Of a DNA stretch of 64,000 nucleotides, positions 49,701-60,243 are shown piece after piece; the stretch's first letter is position 1; every line of letters starts with the position of its first letter. The stretch covers positions 23,298,025 to 23,362,024 of the forward strand of contig OU612070.1 of NCBI GenBank assembly GCA_914767715.1. The letters run 5' to 3'. Made by a program: the position numbers and the translations under genes. Below the pieces are notes generated by a model. That model was given only the letters and a program-made list of their open reading frames with translations, had not been told where the DNA came from and did no database searches. Source of the stretch: Membranipora membranacea. Taxonomy: Eukaryota > Bryozoa > Gymnolaemata > Cheilostomatida > Membraniporidae.

Positions 49701-51686
49701 AAGCAATACTTTTGAATCCTGAAGCTGTGTTAGTATCAGCCTCAAAATTTTATCTTGCTACCAAATAGTGTGCAAATAAACTCTACTGTATCTCATAATT
49801 ATCATAGCACAGTGACTCACCTCTACCACCTGATGTAGCCAGCTGACAGGTAACCACTGAGAGGATCTTCTTCTGCATCGGTCTGCTTAGACAGACAACT
49901 CCTGTACTGGTCATGTAGGCACAGCTGCTCATCTCTGTGTAAACAGATATAGAAAGTAAATCTCATTAGTTACCATACTACCCAAAGACCAATGCATGTT
50001 ATAGTCAGGCAGTTACTTATGACAGATTTGCATGGTAAAAAACTGAAAATGCAAATCTGACATAACTTTATCATAAGTAACTGCCTCACTATAACATTGG
50101 TATTTGGGTAGACTTTAAGTCAAGCAGAGAAAACAGTATTGCAAGCTGTTCTATATTAGTACAGGCGGAGTTGGCACTTTCAAGTCATATTGTGTTCGTG
50201 TGGATCATGTCCATAATTTTAAGACTTTTCTGCATGAGTCATCCAAGCTTCTTTCTCTCACATTTTGGAGAAGAACTCAAAAAGTAAGGAAAACATAAAC
50301 CCATAGCAATGAAAGTCTTTGTATATTTTGATTGATATATTAGTAAACACCGCTAAAACCTAACATGCACATTTAAAACAGATCAAAATGATCGGCTCTC
50401 CAGCGTGGTCCAAGACACTGTTAAAAACTCAGTGTCCCAGACAGAGTATATAGTCTGCCCATTTAATACACTGGTATGTTTTTTTGTCAAATATATTTTC
50501 ACACACGTTCAGCACTACCCCTATATATCATCTATGTGAAGTAACCTTTACCTTTAGTATACTGCTGTTGTTTATATGACGTAGATGATGTGGGTACAGT
50601 TACTGATTTAGTAGGTAGATAGTTAGAGAAGTTCTGTAGTATTCTCATACACTCTCTGAGAGCATCTCTCTCCTCCTTACATGTGAAGGTCTTCTCTATA
50701 CAAGTCATCATCATCTCCGAGCTACAATAAGGACACACAACAAATATCATCGAGGTAAAAGTCAGACTTGTTAATGGTTGAAGGCAGCCTACCCATACTC
50801 ATCAACATAGTACAAGGGGTCAGAAAAGAACACAGTTCTTTAGGTTGAAAAGTGTGTGTTTCATACAAGCAAAAAATTCAAATTGGTGGGAAAAAAACTT
50901 AATCATTAACATTACACCATTTGAACTTGTACGAAGTTGGTTTAGTGGCCATCCCAGCTCTCCTAATGATGTAATGATTGAAGTATGTCAATATTTATGA
51001 AGTTCCGAAAGGCTCAGACAACAATGGCACACATATAAAAACTGCAACTGAGAAAAAAGTGTTGTAAGACAATACCTTATAGTTAGTCCAGCGACAGCTA
51101 ATAACGCTGTATTGACTGGATACTCTAACATATCTAAAGTGATAACATCTCGCGAATCAAACGGACATGGCTTCTCCTCCTTACTTAGTCGGGTCAGACA
51201 CGGCCTGCATGTCTACAATATAATAATGAGTATAAGTGTGATAAGATTGTCATATTACTCGTGGACTCATATGGAGATTTTGCGTTATGACTGTTGAGAT
51301 GTGTTCTGAAAAAGACAACTCGTCAATATGGAAATCACTCAAAACGTCAAAGCGTGACAAATTTTCCTTCTCTTATTGATATGTGTTTTTATTGAGGATT
51401 TCATATATATAAGTTTGTTATAAACAAACGAAAAATCAAATATATATATGCACAGCAATCATAATTAGTTGGGAGAACAAGTTTTACTGTAAGTGATTGA
51501 TTGATATTACTCTTTACTGAAACTATTGAATAGCAGTAGTGAAGTCGAGATCATTAGAATAACATCTATACTCACGGTATGACTGCAGTCAAGACTAATC
51601 GGTAGATGAGTAATCACATCATACTCATGTTTACAGCACGGACAGAACAGATAGTCTGTCCAACTTCCTGTAGATGGTGGCGACAT
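31790..51686 (-). CDS. RC3H: Roquin (RING and CCCH-type zinc finger protein), about 1186 aa
   Basis: Exons in 5'-3' order: 51576-51686, 51076-51212, 50552-50721, 49821-49934, 43630-43767, 42942-43057, 42680-42739, 42111-42275, 41505-41664, 40924-41063, 40495-40615, 40096-40308, 39578-39784, 39077-39269, 38266-38619, 37852-37957, 36410-36527, 35797-35899, 35082-35320, 34613-34709, 34138-34224, 33348-33438, 32892-33016, 32351-32507, 31790-31828. Phases close over 3561 nt. The RING uses C15, C18, C34, H36, C39, C42, C53 and D56, the aspartate-ending form typical of Roquin. The ROQ region is highly conserved ([41 protein letters not shown]). A CCCH finger (C-x8-C-x5-C-x3-H) lies near residue 440-460. 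A Pro-rich low-complexity region follows, then a C-terminal coiled coil. Roquins bind stem-loop decay elements in mRNA 3' UTRs and recruit deadenylases. The 34138-34224 exon (weak acceptor) and the 39-nt last exon are the least certain. Confidence 0.93.
32130..32285. repeat. GCTAGC-type dispersed repeat
   Basis: Contains CCAGCTAACAT and CTCTAGCTAACATTAACTCTG blocks related to copies near 9225, 24509 and 56515. It lies between the last two proposed Roquin exons. Confidence 0.45.
33640..33705 (-). mobile_element. tRNA-like fragment (5' half, Ile-UAU-like loop)
   Basis: On the minus strand AATAGCTCAGTGTGTAGAGCG is a good D-arm/A-box, followed by an anticodon-like loop CTTATAA (anticodon position TAT). 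No T-arm follows; the sequence runs instead into a GC-rich segment with GGCGTGGCGG. It is read as a tRNA-derived SINE or truncated tRNA pseudogene in a Roquin intron. Confidence 0.5.
36170..36300. repeat. Remnant of MITE family C
   Basis: Shares ACCTGCTAGCAGTCTCATTCA, CTGAGTGAATGATTTGGGA and an ATTGGAAGACCAAATGAGCGATGA-like segment with the interior of the intact element at 52960-53223, but lacks its termini. It lies in a Roquin intron. Confidence 0.5.
36722..37689. mobile_element. hAT-like non-autonomous DNA transposon, about 970 bp
   Basis: The left end TAGGGTGGAACGGGTCGG is inverted at the right as TACCCCGTTCCACCCCTA. TAGGG-type ends suit hAT elements. A possible decayed 8-bp target duplication (ATACCGCT / TTATCGCT) flanks it. 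Sub-terminal CGGGTCGG-rich repeats occur at both ends, and CGGGACGAGACCGG lies inside. No transposase frame is present. A tRNA-like SINE head lies within it. It occupies most of the Roquin intron 36528-37851. Confidence 0.6.
37481..37550 (+). mobile_element. tRNA-like SINE head (Ser-GCT-like loop)
   Basis: GCGTAGTGGGTATGAGTG resembles an A box/D-arm, CTGCTGA an anticodon loop with GCT, and GGTTCGAGTCT is a clear B box, followed by GGTGAAGG. Stem pairing is too poor for a functional tRNA. It is nested in the hAT-like element at 36722-37689. Confidence 0.5.
38352..38452 (-). repeat. RC3H: 18-bp coding minisatellite in Roquin (PPQGGH units)
   Basis: At least five near-identical 18-bp units encode tandem HPPQGG in the Pro-rich part of Roquin exon 15, flanked by degenerate units ([10 protein letters not shown]). 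The repeat stays in frame and produces open frames in other frames and on the other strand that are not genes. Confidence 0.9.
41367..41415. repeat. Near-perfect hairpin, about 24-bp arms
   Basis: GCCAATGGCTCTGACCTGAT is mirrored by ATCAGATCAGAGCCATTGGC with almost no loop. It lies in the Roquin intron between exons 40924-41063 and 41505-41664. Confidence 0.75.
44883..49457 (+). CDS. TRIM-like RING/B-box protein nested in a Roquin intron (634 aa as spliced)
   Basis: Exons: 44883-45055, 45351-45561, 45824-46010, 46732-46928, 47082-47349, 48589-49457, with phases closing to a stop at 49457. The RING (C12-x2-C15, C30-x-H32-x2-C35-x2-C38, C54-x2-C57) is C3HC4. B-box-type zinc clusters follow at about 98-128 ([18 protein letters not shown]) and 162-189 ([15 protein letters not shown]). 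Residues 190-345 are Lys/Glu-rich and coiled-coil-like. Residues 346-600 have strand repeats like an NHL/WD beta-propeller ([27 protein letters not shown]). This is the RBCC architecture of TRIM ubiquitin ligases. The ending is odd: 49378-49641 continues propeller-like sequence in another frame. The CAGCAG acceptor at 45345-45350 allows a one-residue splice alternative. The whole gene lies in the Roquin intron 43768-49820, on the opposite strand. Confidence 0.82.
49376..49641 (+). pseudogene. Out-of-frame C-terminal propeller blade of the TRIM-like gene
   Basis: Directly downstream of the main frame, the +1 frame encodes [20 protein letters not shown], then [16 protein letters not shown] and [20 protein letters not shown] before a stop at 49641. 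The alternation of strands and the [13 protein letters not shown] motif match the blades encoded upstream in the other frame. The upstream frame instead runs into a low-similarity tail ending at 49457. A TAA at 49360-49362 means the shift must fall between about 49363 and 49400. It is a real frameshift, a sequence error, or an unrecognised small intron ending at the AG at 49374-49375. Confidence 0.6.
49775..49780 (+). promoter_or_regulatory. Polyadenylation signal candidate of the TRIM-like gene
   Basis: AATAAA on the plus strand 134 bp after the out-of-frame stop at 49641, only 40 bp before Roquin exon 4 (49821-49934, opposite strand). Cleavage 10-30 bp downstream would end the nested transcript just short of that exon. 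Confidence 0.5.
49978..50111. repeat. Long inverted repeat (MITE-like), about 55-bp arms
   Basis: CTACCCAAAGACCAATGC and CAGGCAGTTACTTATGACAG on the left are mirrored on the right by CATAAGTAACTGCCTCACTA and AACATTGGTATTTGGGTAG, with ATGCAAATCTGACAT near the centre. It lies in Roquin intron 3 and is non-coding. Confidence 0.8.
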
Positions 51687-52959
51687 CTCACAATGTTCTG
51701 GCAGCTTAATAGGGATTTAATCTTCAGAGCTGTACCATCTAACTGTCTGGCTTCCTAACGCTACATTAAGTTAGAGCCATCATTGGCCATTGCTTTCTAC
51801 GAAACAGAACATATATTAGTTTGATGTCTGCAAAAGACGGACATGATTAGGCCTATGTCTAATATTCCTGAAGGACAGCGGAACATATTTTTCATGAATA
51901 AGTGTAGCATTAAGTAAGGTCAGCACCTATTTTCTAGCATAAGAGTCATCACTAACATACTGTGGACCAGATGAATATCATGATCTCTGGTTATTTTATG
52001 CCTTTTGTTGACATATGTGAAATTGGGGCGGCCATGGAAATAAGTGGAGAGACAGGACTGAAGGTTGATTGCCTTGTCCTAAAAACTGAAAAAGCAAACA
52101 ATACATACAAACAGAAGGAATCACAGCAGGTAAGCTTTTAGGAATTTGACACCAAAGCCGCTGTCGATGATGAGTTCAGGCCTGCTGCAGTTTTTGCAAG
52201 TCTAGCGGATGAGCTGGGATTTTGAGGCAGTGTATATAGTTAGTGTTTGCTCTACAAATACATTACATCATGGTTATCTTGCAAGCAATGTTGACTGACA
52301 GTCTCCCCCCTCTAGTGCAAGCAAGGAGTTACAAGCCCACATAGCCAACTCAGGGTACATGTTGGGTGTCATAGGAGACCAGGAATAGGTTGCGAAAAAG
52401 GCTGAGGAGACTAGATTGATACGAGATAATAATGTTGACTGACTCAGCTGAGGACTCTCACTCTCAGCAGCATGGGACTGGGAGTTTTAGATACCTATAG
52501 TTTAATACAATGATAGTCATTATATACTAGTTGTGGCATAAATTATCCTTTGGACTGGGTTATCCTTTATCCAAACTGTTATAACTTGTAACCCACTTCC
52601 TTGTTGTGTTGCGACTGTGTAGTTTTAATTTATTCAAGTTATTTGTTGTTGTAGAGAGAATTTTTATTCCCCTACAAGGAAAATTTGTAAGCCTCATGAT
52701 CAGAAATATATATAGCTGCATTTACACGTTGGTTGATAAGTAAAACCCTGAAAATGGGTTTATTACAAAACTAAGTATACCTTTTAGTGATCCCACTAAA
52801 TATTTTCCAAATAAATATTTGAAATAAGAGTCATCCGCTCATGAAAGAAAAGAGGATAATTCAATATCCATTCATCATCTGCTCAAAAGAATATGTCCCA
52901 CTCCCAAAGACCACTCACAACCACATAATAGGATAAAATGCTGAATCTTGACAAGCTTC

Positions 52960-53223
52960 CCAGGGGGGTCTTTCAATTAGAAACAGCCAAAATCGCAATA
53001 TTATCGCTCACTCACTGAGTGAGCAATACCTGCTAGGGGTCTCGCATTCAGATCGCTCAGTCACTTGATGGAACTATTATACATTCTGAGTGAGCGATTT
53101 GGGAGCGATTTTCTCTAATTGAAACACCAAGTGAGTGATAATTTTGAGCGATGTGATAGTGATGTGATAGTGATAACTTGCTTTAGTAAAGGATCACTCT
53201 TTCTAATTGAAAGACCCCCCTGG
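52960..53223. mobile_element. MITE family C, intact 264-bp element
   Basis: The ends CCAGGGGGGTCTTTCAATTA and TAATTGAAAGACCCCCCTGG are perfect terminal inverted repeats, extended inward as GAAA/TTTC. The interior has multiple GAGTGAGCGAT motifs in both orientations and no coding capacity. A remnant is present at 36170-36300. Confidence 0.85.
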
Positions 53224-53511
53224 TTAATATCACACTGGCAATATCCTGTTCCTGTCCCTTGAGTCCTAATTCCCCATTGGTTTTGAACAGAAAAGTACAA
53301 AGAAGACAGATTCGGTTGAATATTCTATTTTCATCTGGACAGTTTGAATACAAAGTATAAGAAGAAACTACATAAGACTCGACAAATATGATTGGAAACA
53401 AATATACAATATGAATTCAGTACTCTATAGTTTTAGATGGCAATCTTTCTTTTGTTTCTTAAATCATTTTTTTAGCATGAAAACAAGGTATTGGTGAAAT
53501 GTTGGTCTCCC

Positions 53512-53603
53512 TAGCCTGTCTTGATAAGCTTTGTTCGATGGAGGGGAGAACAAAGCTTTGTCCCCCACCCCAACCGAACTAAGCTTGTCAAGACAGGCTA
53601 GTC
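53512..53603. mobile_element. MITE family D (AGCCTGTCTTGACAAGCTT ends)
   Basis: TAGCCTGTCTTGATAAGCTT on the left is mirrored by AAGCTTGTCAAGACAGGCTA on the right, with AACAAAGCTTTGTCCCCCAC in the core. A collapsed copy consisting of little more than the two ends lies at 57330-57362. Confidence 0.8.
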
Positions 53604-53821
53604 TCTCCCCAACCCAACGATTCAATGGCAAGCTCAGATGACAGTTTGTGGCATTATCAAACTTGCACATGTTTAATGCCTGTGGGAATTTCTAATGCCA
53701 ATGTCTGATGGTACTTTTAGGAAAGGTATACCATATGACCTGACAGAATAATTGAAGCCATTTGCCGGGCTCAGATGTAAATAACCGCTAATATTTTTTT
53801 CTAGGAAAAAAGTTCTTGTCA

Positions 53822-56800
53822 TCATACATCTTGAACCAAGGAGTAGCAGCTTGCTTGAACATTTGACCCAGACTGTTGTGTCTGAGCCACAGATAACCTC
53901 CTCATGAGGTCTGCTGTAGCAGACAGTCCAGGTGTTATACTATTCGATCTCCTGCTCTGTCTGATGTTTAACATTCCACCTGATGACGAGTCAACACATG
54001 AATTACGTCTCGGTACGCTCTTCTCATGTTTCAGAGCCTCAGTTTTCTGTATCTGACAAGAAAAAGTGTGAAGAAAGTTAACAGTTGTGAAATTGACTAG
54101 CAGTATGAACAATGTCATGTTAGTAATGATCTGCATGTCTGTCAGAAATTGTGTTTACTACTACAGGAGTAGTCTGACGGTTTAGGGTAAGGACTCGTGA
54201 TCATATGATCCAGATTCTTTTCTATGTATAAAGAATAAGAGAAGAAAAAAAAATATTTAGTCAACTGACCTCAAGTTTACTCTCATCCAATGACGGCACT
54301 GAAAGACTGGATATTAGATTTCTGTTGCTCTCAGACCTACTGATAGGTGTAGCCAGTATCCTTCTGGTCCTGCCAAGCTGATTGACTGTCTGCTGCTTCT
54401 TCCCGACACGGAATGGAATTCCGGTCGAGTCAGTGGAGTCATCCTCCAGGTGTGGTCCAGTCATGACATAGGCAAACTCTACAATGAAACAGACTTATTT
54501 AGTCCTATATCATGTGGTAATGTTGATTAAATTTTTTATTAATGTAATAATAATAACAATAATAATAATAAAAAACATACATACATACATAATATACACT
54601 TTATTGTTATTCAGTGCCCGCTTCGGGGCCAATGCTTACATTAATGATTAAGACCCACTCATTTATTTATCTATATATTTAGCATAAAATCAAGTTACCA
54701 TTCACATGCCACTTGCCGAAGCATTATGTTGCTGTAATATGGTACTGCTGCTCTTCCAAAATAATATGATACTGACCAACATTTACATCAGCAACACACC
54801 TCTTTTTAATTTGTATGTATCCAATTAATGTAAAGACGTTTTGCTGAATTCCAATTTTACCGAGCTCTTATATAGAATAAATGGATGAAAGGCCACTATC
54901 TAAACTTTTATATCCTGGTGAATAGAAATTTTGTGTATGATGTCAGGTGCTCTTTGTTAATATTGAATCTAAATATTCAAAGTTGAATTCAATCAACCAA
55001 TTGCACCTCTGTCAACCCGAGTATATGTGATGTAAAGATAGCTGATAAGATAACAATAACGATTTTATGTTAAGTCTGAGTGAAGTTTTATTTTAATTGT
55101 TAGATGTAATTTGGTAGATTATATCTATCAATGAGTTTGTCAGAGTTGTCATTGTATAATAAAATGACATTCACTAATCCTTAAAACTGCTAAATCAGGC
55201 ATTTTGGAAACAATGAAGTGGCATAGTGCTGGCTGCTTGGAGTGAGTGTTGCGGGAGTCTTCGGACAATGGTGGGAGTTCGTTTGATCTTGGTTTCGGTG
55301 CCCTCTTGCTATCGTGCGATTGGTCTAGAGAACTGGTCAGCCTGGTGTCCCTATTGTTATGTTGCCCAACTCTGAACTCAGTGTCTAGGGTCAATTCGGT
55401 CCTCTGTCAGTTACCGATCGAGTGCCAGAGGAGAATCATGTACTATATTATTTCTCCCTGCGTACACATTTAAATACTAGTATTTACATTTTCTCTGACT
55501 GGAATATTTAAGATACAATTTTCCAAGTCATAATCAAGAACGTACTATCATAAGAAAGCACACACTTGGAAGGAGCTAAAGGTACGATATTTTCCTTTTA
55601 TTACCATATTGTTTTTACACAAACTCTTGGTAAACACTCCTTTGCAGCATTTCTTTCTGTATTTGCATACTTCGCATATACATGTATGCTCGTATTTTAT
55701 ATATTAATTCAAGCTAATTGACTCTAGAGCCTTACCATTGTTTTTTATAACATCTTTTCAGACTTTACGGTGAAATAGTACGACAAGATATTGCGTAGAA
55801 TTAATAAAAGATTATCTACAAGATTATATCAGTACCATCACTCATCAGTAAACCTACCACTCTCATTATTCAAGTGCTGTGAACTAGCATAGATTGCTAA
55901 ATGTGACATTACCATCGAAATCTATTTCACCACTGCCATCTCTATCAAAGTGATCCAGTATTTCATCCACTTCCTCATCAGTCAAGGGTTCTCCTAACCT
56001 TTTCAGAATGTAAGCAAACTCCTGCCTTGAAAGCGAACCACTATTATCCTTAAAAGTGTAAATTAAATTAATTTTAAACCGTCAACAAATATTAACAAAA
56101 TAATGTTGTCTTTTATTTATTTGCGGGTAGATAACTCCCATACAGAGTTCTTCCTTTTAAAACTTTTGTATTGCAATACATTGCAGATATACATTGCAGA
56201 AACACGCCGAAAGAGGTTTTATTTTTCACTTATTCATCAACTTGAAATGCTAAAGAGTTTGATATGATATGGTTCCGAAGATCCACAATCTCGACATATA
56301 AATGGTACCTCGTGGCAACCATGCTTACCTGATCAAAAACTCTGAAAGCTTCCTTAATGTCATCCATAGACTCCTGATCATTCCACTTGAGGTACATCAG
56401 GAACAGATATTCATCCATATCATATCTACCATCACCTTCACAAAAGAAGCAAGCAATTCGATAAATGTATATAACCAGAAAAAAAAAATTAATTGTGATG
56501 AATTGATCTACCCTAGAGGAGCTAATATGAGCTAGAGTTTAGCTTAGGTATGACCTAATGTTAGCTAGCATCAAATTTCAGCTAGCCTAGAGTTGGAGCT
56601 TGTAGGTAGCGGGAAGAGGGTGAGCACATGTTTGGTAGCAGTAAATTCAACTACAAATTTTCATACATGTGCAAACAGGCAAGATTTCCCTCTTGAAAAT
56701 GCTTTATTCCTCTAAGGTAGGAGTTGGTGATCTAACACCGCCCAAAATCCTATTTAAAAAAATTAAATTTTCTTCCTCTCACTCTGCAACAATCGCCAGA

Positions 56801-58199
56801 GCTGTGTACCAAATGGCCGCTAAGTACGCCAATAACTTTGTTGTAAAATATGCTATTTAGTTTTTGTGTCTCTCTACAGTTTTGAATTTTTTCCTTTCAT
56901 TCATGTAAAACTACTCTATTATAAACCCCATCGTTTCTGTAAGAGTTGCAATAAATTCTTATCTTCTCTTATCATCAATGCTTTACTCAGCAATTGCTGA
57001 CATTCCATTTCGTAACACAAGTTTATTGATCTGTTGGGCAAAGTTATAATACTTTACCATCTAAGTCAGCTGTGTCGAGTAAGTCAGACATCTCCTCTTC
57101 AGTCATCTCAGGATCAATCTTATACACCAGGCACTCCAGATCTTCTCTGGCTAATATACCGTCACCGTCTCTGTCCATTATCCAGAATGACTCTCTTATA
57201 TCTGTACAAATGTTGCATTCACACAAAATAGTTTACAGTACGCAAGCACCACAAAAATAAGATTGTCATGGTAATTGAACCATTTTGCGGTAAACATGCA
57301 GTCCAACTCATGCATGTTTAATCATATTAGCCTGTCTTGACAAGCTCGCCAAGACAGGCTAATGTATTATAGTTGCGGACATCTATGAGAAATTAACAAC
57401 AAGAGATCATTTACAATATACACAGAGTACCAAAATGAGCTAATCACAATAACCAAACCAGTTTATGGTCTATCAATTTTATATCATGTTCATATCATCT
57501 AGCCTTGAATGTCTTCTACATTTGTCTTAAAAAAATATGTATTCTAGTGTTGTGCACCACCGCCACCACCACATGATTTTTAAATACATATTATCGATGA
57601 GTTTAGGGTCACTCATGATCAGATGCAAGAACGTAACATAATTGAAATACCTGTTTGTACTGTAGCAGACTTACCATTGGTGAGACGCTCTGGTAATCCA
57701 GCATGGTGGTTTGGTAAAGCAGCTTTTCTCTCTATTATCTAAGGCCAACAAATATAAAATTGAAGAAACTTTCTTCACATGAAGAAAAATAATATCCAGT
57801 ATTTTTTATTTATGATAGAAAACGGAGGTATTAGAGTTTTCACACTACCAAACCACCCAACCATCATAGAGCTATGACACATCTATGTGTTGTGTTGAGT
57901 GTAAAACTCTTCTATAGCAAGGCGATACCTGGAATTACACTTTTAAAAAGTAATACACAACAGATCAACAAGTTGCTTTTTAATAACCTTCCAGAAACCT
58001 AGATCGATAATAAGGTCTGTTTAGCATGTATTTCTAGTAGAGGAGGAGCGTGATACCCTCCAAATATCTAACTTACATGAACCAGCATGGTTGCAACCTT
58101 CTGCATTGGTGTCGCTTTGGGAGAATCTTCAAGTTTCCCATCTTTAGCTGACTGAATATTTTTCCATTCAATGTTAGCAAACTGTTTAAACTTATTCAT
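53822..58199 (-). CDS. Four-EF-hand calcium-binding protein with basic/Ser-rich tail (337 aa)
   Basis: Exons 5'-3': 58077-58199, 57675-57738, 57058-57201, 56329-56435, 55913-56048, 54270-54478, 53822-54052; phases close over 1014 nt. Four EF-hand loops are visible: DRDGDGILARED (72-83), DLDGDGRYDMDE (108-119), DQDNSGSLSRQE (145-156) and DRDGSGEIDFDE (181-192). All keep the first, third, fifth and sixth loop positions. The first ends in Asp instead of Glu, which may alter affinity or Mg2+ preference. Loops 3-4 (LSRQEFAYILKRLGE, LTDEEVDEIL) resemble the C-lobe of calmodulin. A 62-residue N-terminal extension and a roughly 140-residue basic, Ser/Arg-rich C-terminus (SRRSNSITPG) without membrane segments set it apart from calmodulin itself. 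It is probably a cytoplasmic or cytoskeletal Ca2+ sensor; the partner is unknown. Confidence 0.9.
56515..56605. repeat. GCTAGC-type dispersed repeat
   Basis: ACCTAATGTTAGCTAGCATC with AGCTAGAGTTTA and CTAGAGTTGGAGCT arms. It is closest to the copy at 24509-24605 and lies in an EF-hand gene intron. Confidence 0.55.
57330..57362. repeat. Collapsed MITE family D copy
   Basis: TTAGCCTGTCTTGACAAGCT is followed almost directly by GCCAAGACAGGCTAA, i.e. the two termini of the 53512-53603 element with the core lost. It lies in an EF-hand gene intron. Confidence 0.7.
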
Positions 58200-58602
58200 T
58201 GTGACTACCTTCTCACAGGACCAAATACCAAAGAACTATACACCCAATGAATATCGTCGAGCTGGAGGTACGGATATATCCAAAAATAATCCAAAGTGTC
58301 ATCATGCCAGAGGCAATGGCTGCCATTTGTGACCATCAGTATATACGCTGGAAATTGTTTGGGGTTGCAGTGCACCATAAATGTCAGCTCCTACCTCAAA
58401 CTGATGTTCTATTCAGCTCTCGTTCCGCACATCTCGTGTTGCAATGTTCCCTTCATCAGAAAGATTCAGCTGTTTACACACCACATATATAAATACATAT
58501 GCATCATTTCTTCCTCATAATGTATACATCTGTATATTTATAGGTATGGTATTGATTGGTATAGATATTTGGAATTGTCTACTCTGCACATTGAGCAACT
58601 AA

Positions 58603-58692
58603 CTTCAAGGAATCTGTGGTGGCTGATGGATATTGCAAAAGATGGGTATCAAGGCGCCTCGATACCTCCGCCACCACAGAACAAACTTGTTA
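58603..58692. repeat. Inverted repeat related to MITE family A
   Basis: ATCTGTGGTGGC is mirrored by GCCACCACAGA, with GATGGGTATC/GATACCTCC inner arms. The right end AACAAACTTGTT matches family A termini. Confidence 0.6.
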
Positions 58693-60243
58693 GGTCCGTT
58701 CCTTTTGCGGACAGCGGCGTTTAACTCATTGGTCTGTTTGTATTTAGATCACGCAACAAAAGCCTACACACCGTCATCGCTTGTAGTGCAAGTGTTATTT
58801 TATAACCAGCAGCAGTTAGTTTGTTGGACTTTGGCCCTGACATTGCTAACATTACTCATATGCAACATCATAAATTTATTTTGAAGCATTGGACTAGAAA
58901 ATCAATAATCATAACAACTATTTTATTTTATAGCCGTTTCATGCTGTCCACTGTTTTGTGACATTGGGAACAAGGGTAGGTTTTCCATATGTAAACAATG
59001 TCACATGACCTCTAGCATGAGCAGCTGATGCACGTGACCAAAGTAAACTTTCGCCTGATCAGAGGCAGAAATGCGATAAATATAAGTATAGATGGTGCTA
59101 TCAAAAGAGTAGGAATCAATAACTTTATGCCTAATTTGGTGAACATTTTCGAAGGCTTAAAACCTTGTATTGTCATGTCCTGTCACGGCTGCCCAAAGTT
59201 TATAAAGTGCTGCTCCCCCCCCCCCCCCCGACAACCATATAAGTATTACTACTAACATCTTTATTGTCCATTCAACAGATACCGTAGTGCCCTGAATGTT
59301 TTTTGTAATTGGGTCTGAGCACCTTTTTCTCTGCATTACGACTGCCTTTTTGTTCTATAAATTGATTTGCACTGGCCTGGTTAGATTTCCCCTTGGCGTT
59401 CCACAGTTTGTTTTGATATGCATGCTGTCTAGTTTTTAATCGATAACAACTTTTCTAGACTGAAAACGAAATGGTCGAAATCATGTGACAAAAACAAAGC
59501 CATGTGATCCACGCTTATGTATCCCCGCCAAGCAATGTTTAAATTTAACCAGCAAAAATCTTCAATGGGTCCTAACAGGGCAGGTGTTCCACCCTCCCTG
59601 AACTACATGATTAAATTAGATAATCTCACATAGAGGGTCTGGTGCATTTTTTTGGATGGTTCAAAACTTAGTGTACAGCAGATACAGTTACAATCGTCAG
59701 TTACATCGGATGATCTCTCTATATAAGACTATCACACACACATGCTCAGTAGCACAGGGTATAACAAAACGTTCATGCCTCATGGCATACTGCCGAAATC
59801 CCTGTAAATTTGTCTTTTTGAGCCACCTCAAACTCTTGCGTCCAGATTTTGACACTGCTGTCTGTACACTGTACGAACTAAATCCACGCTCTGACTGCGT
59901 GTAATATCAGGGAATACCTAACAGGGACTTTTATTTTTCCCCCAAGTCGTAAGTACAAAGGCTGATTTAGTAATGACGCAGTTTCAGCGCATTGTAACAT
60001 TCTTTTCATTGAACCACTGGTAGTGTTTGTGTGCTGCCCTGGCAACATGGTTCATATAGGGATCAAAATTTGGATTTGCATTTGTAGCTGAGCTTCTCGA
60101 GCTGCTAGTATTGTAAGCGGCCAAAATGCAGACAAATTGGATCATACTTGATATGACCAACCTTATACAGGAACAGGGCAGCCAACTCTAAGATCTGTTT
60201 TTTTCCAATTCTACTTTCTACTCTTTTGCTTTTTTCAAAAAGC

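Larger units (their letters stand above)
51687..53821. other. Spacer upstream of Roquin, downstream of the EF-hand gene
   Basis: It must hold the Roquin promoter and possibly a non-coding first exon, and the 3' UTR of the EF-hand gene. The recognisable content is the MITE at 52960-53223 and the inverted repeat at 53512-53603. No credible coding exon was seen. Open frames at 53115-53401 fall in or next to the MITE, and that at 53464-53670 overlaps the inverted repeat. Confidence 0.5.
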
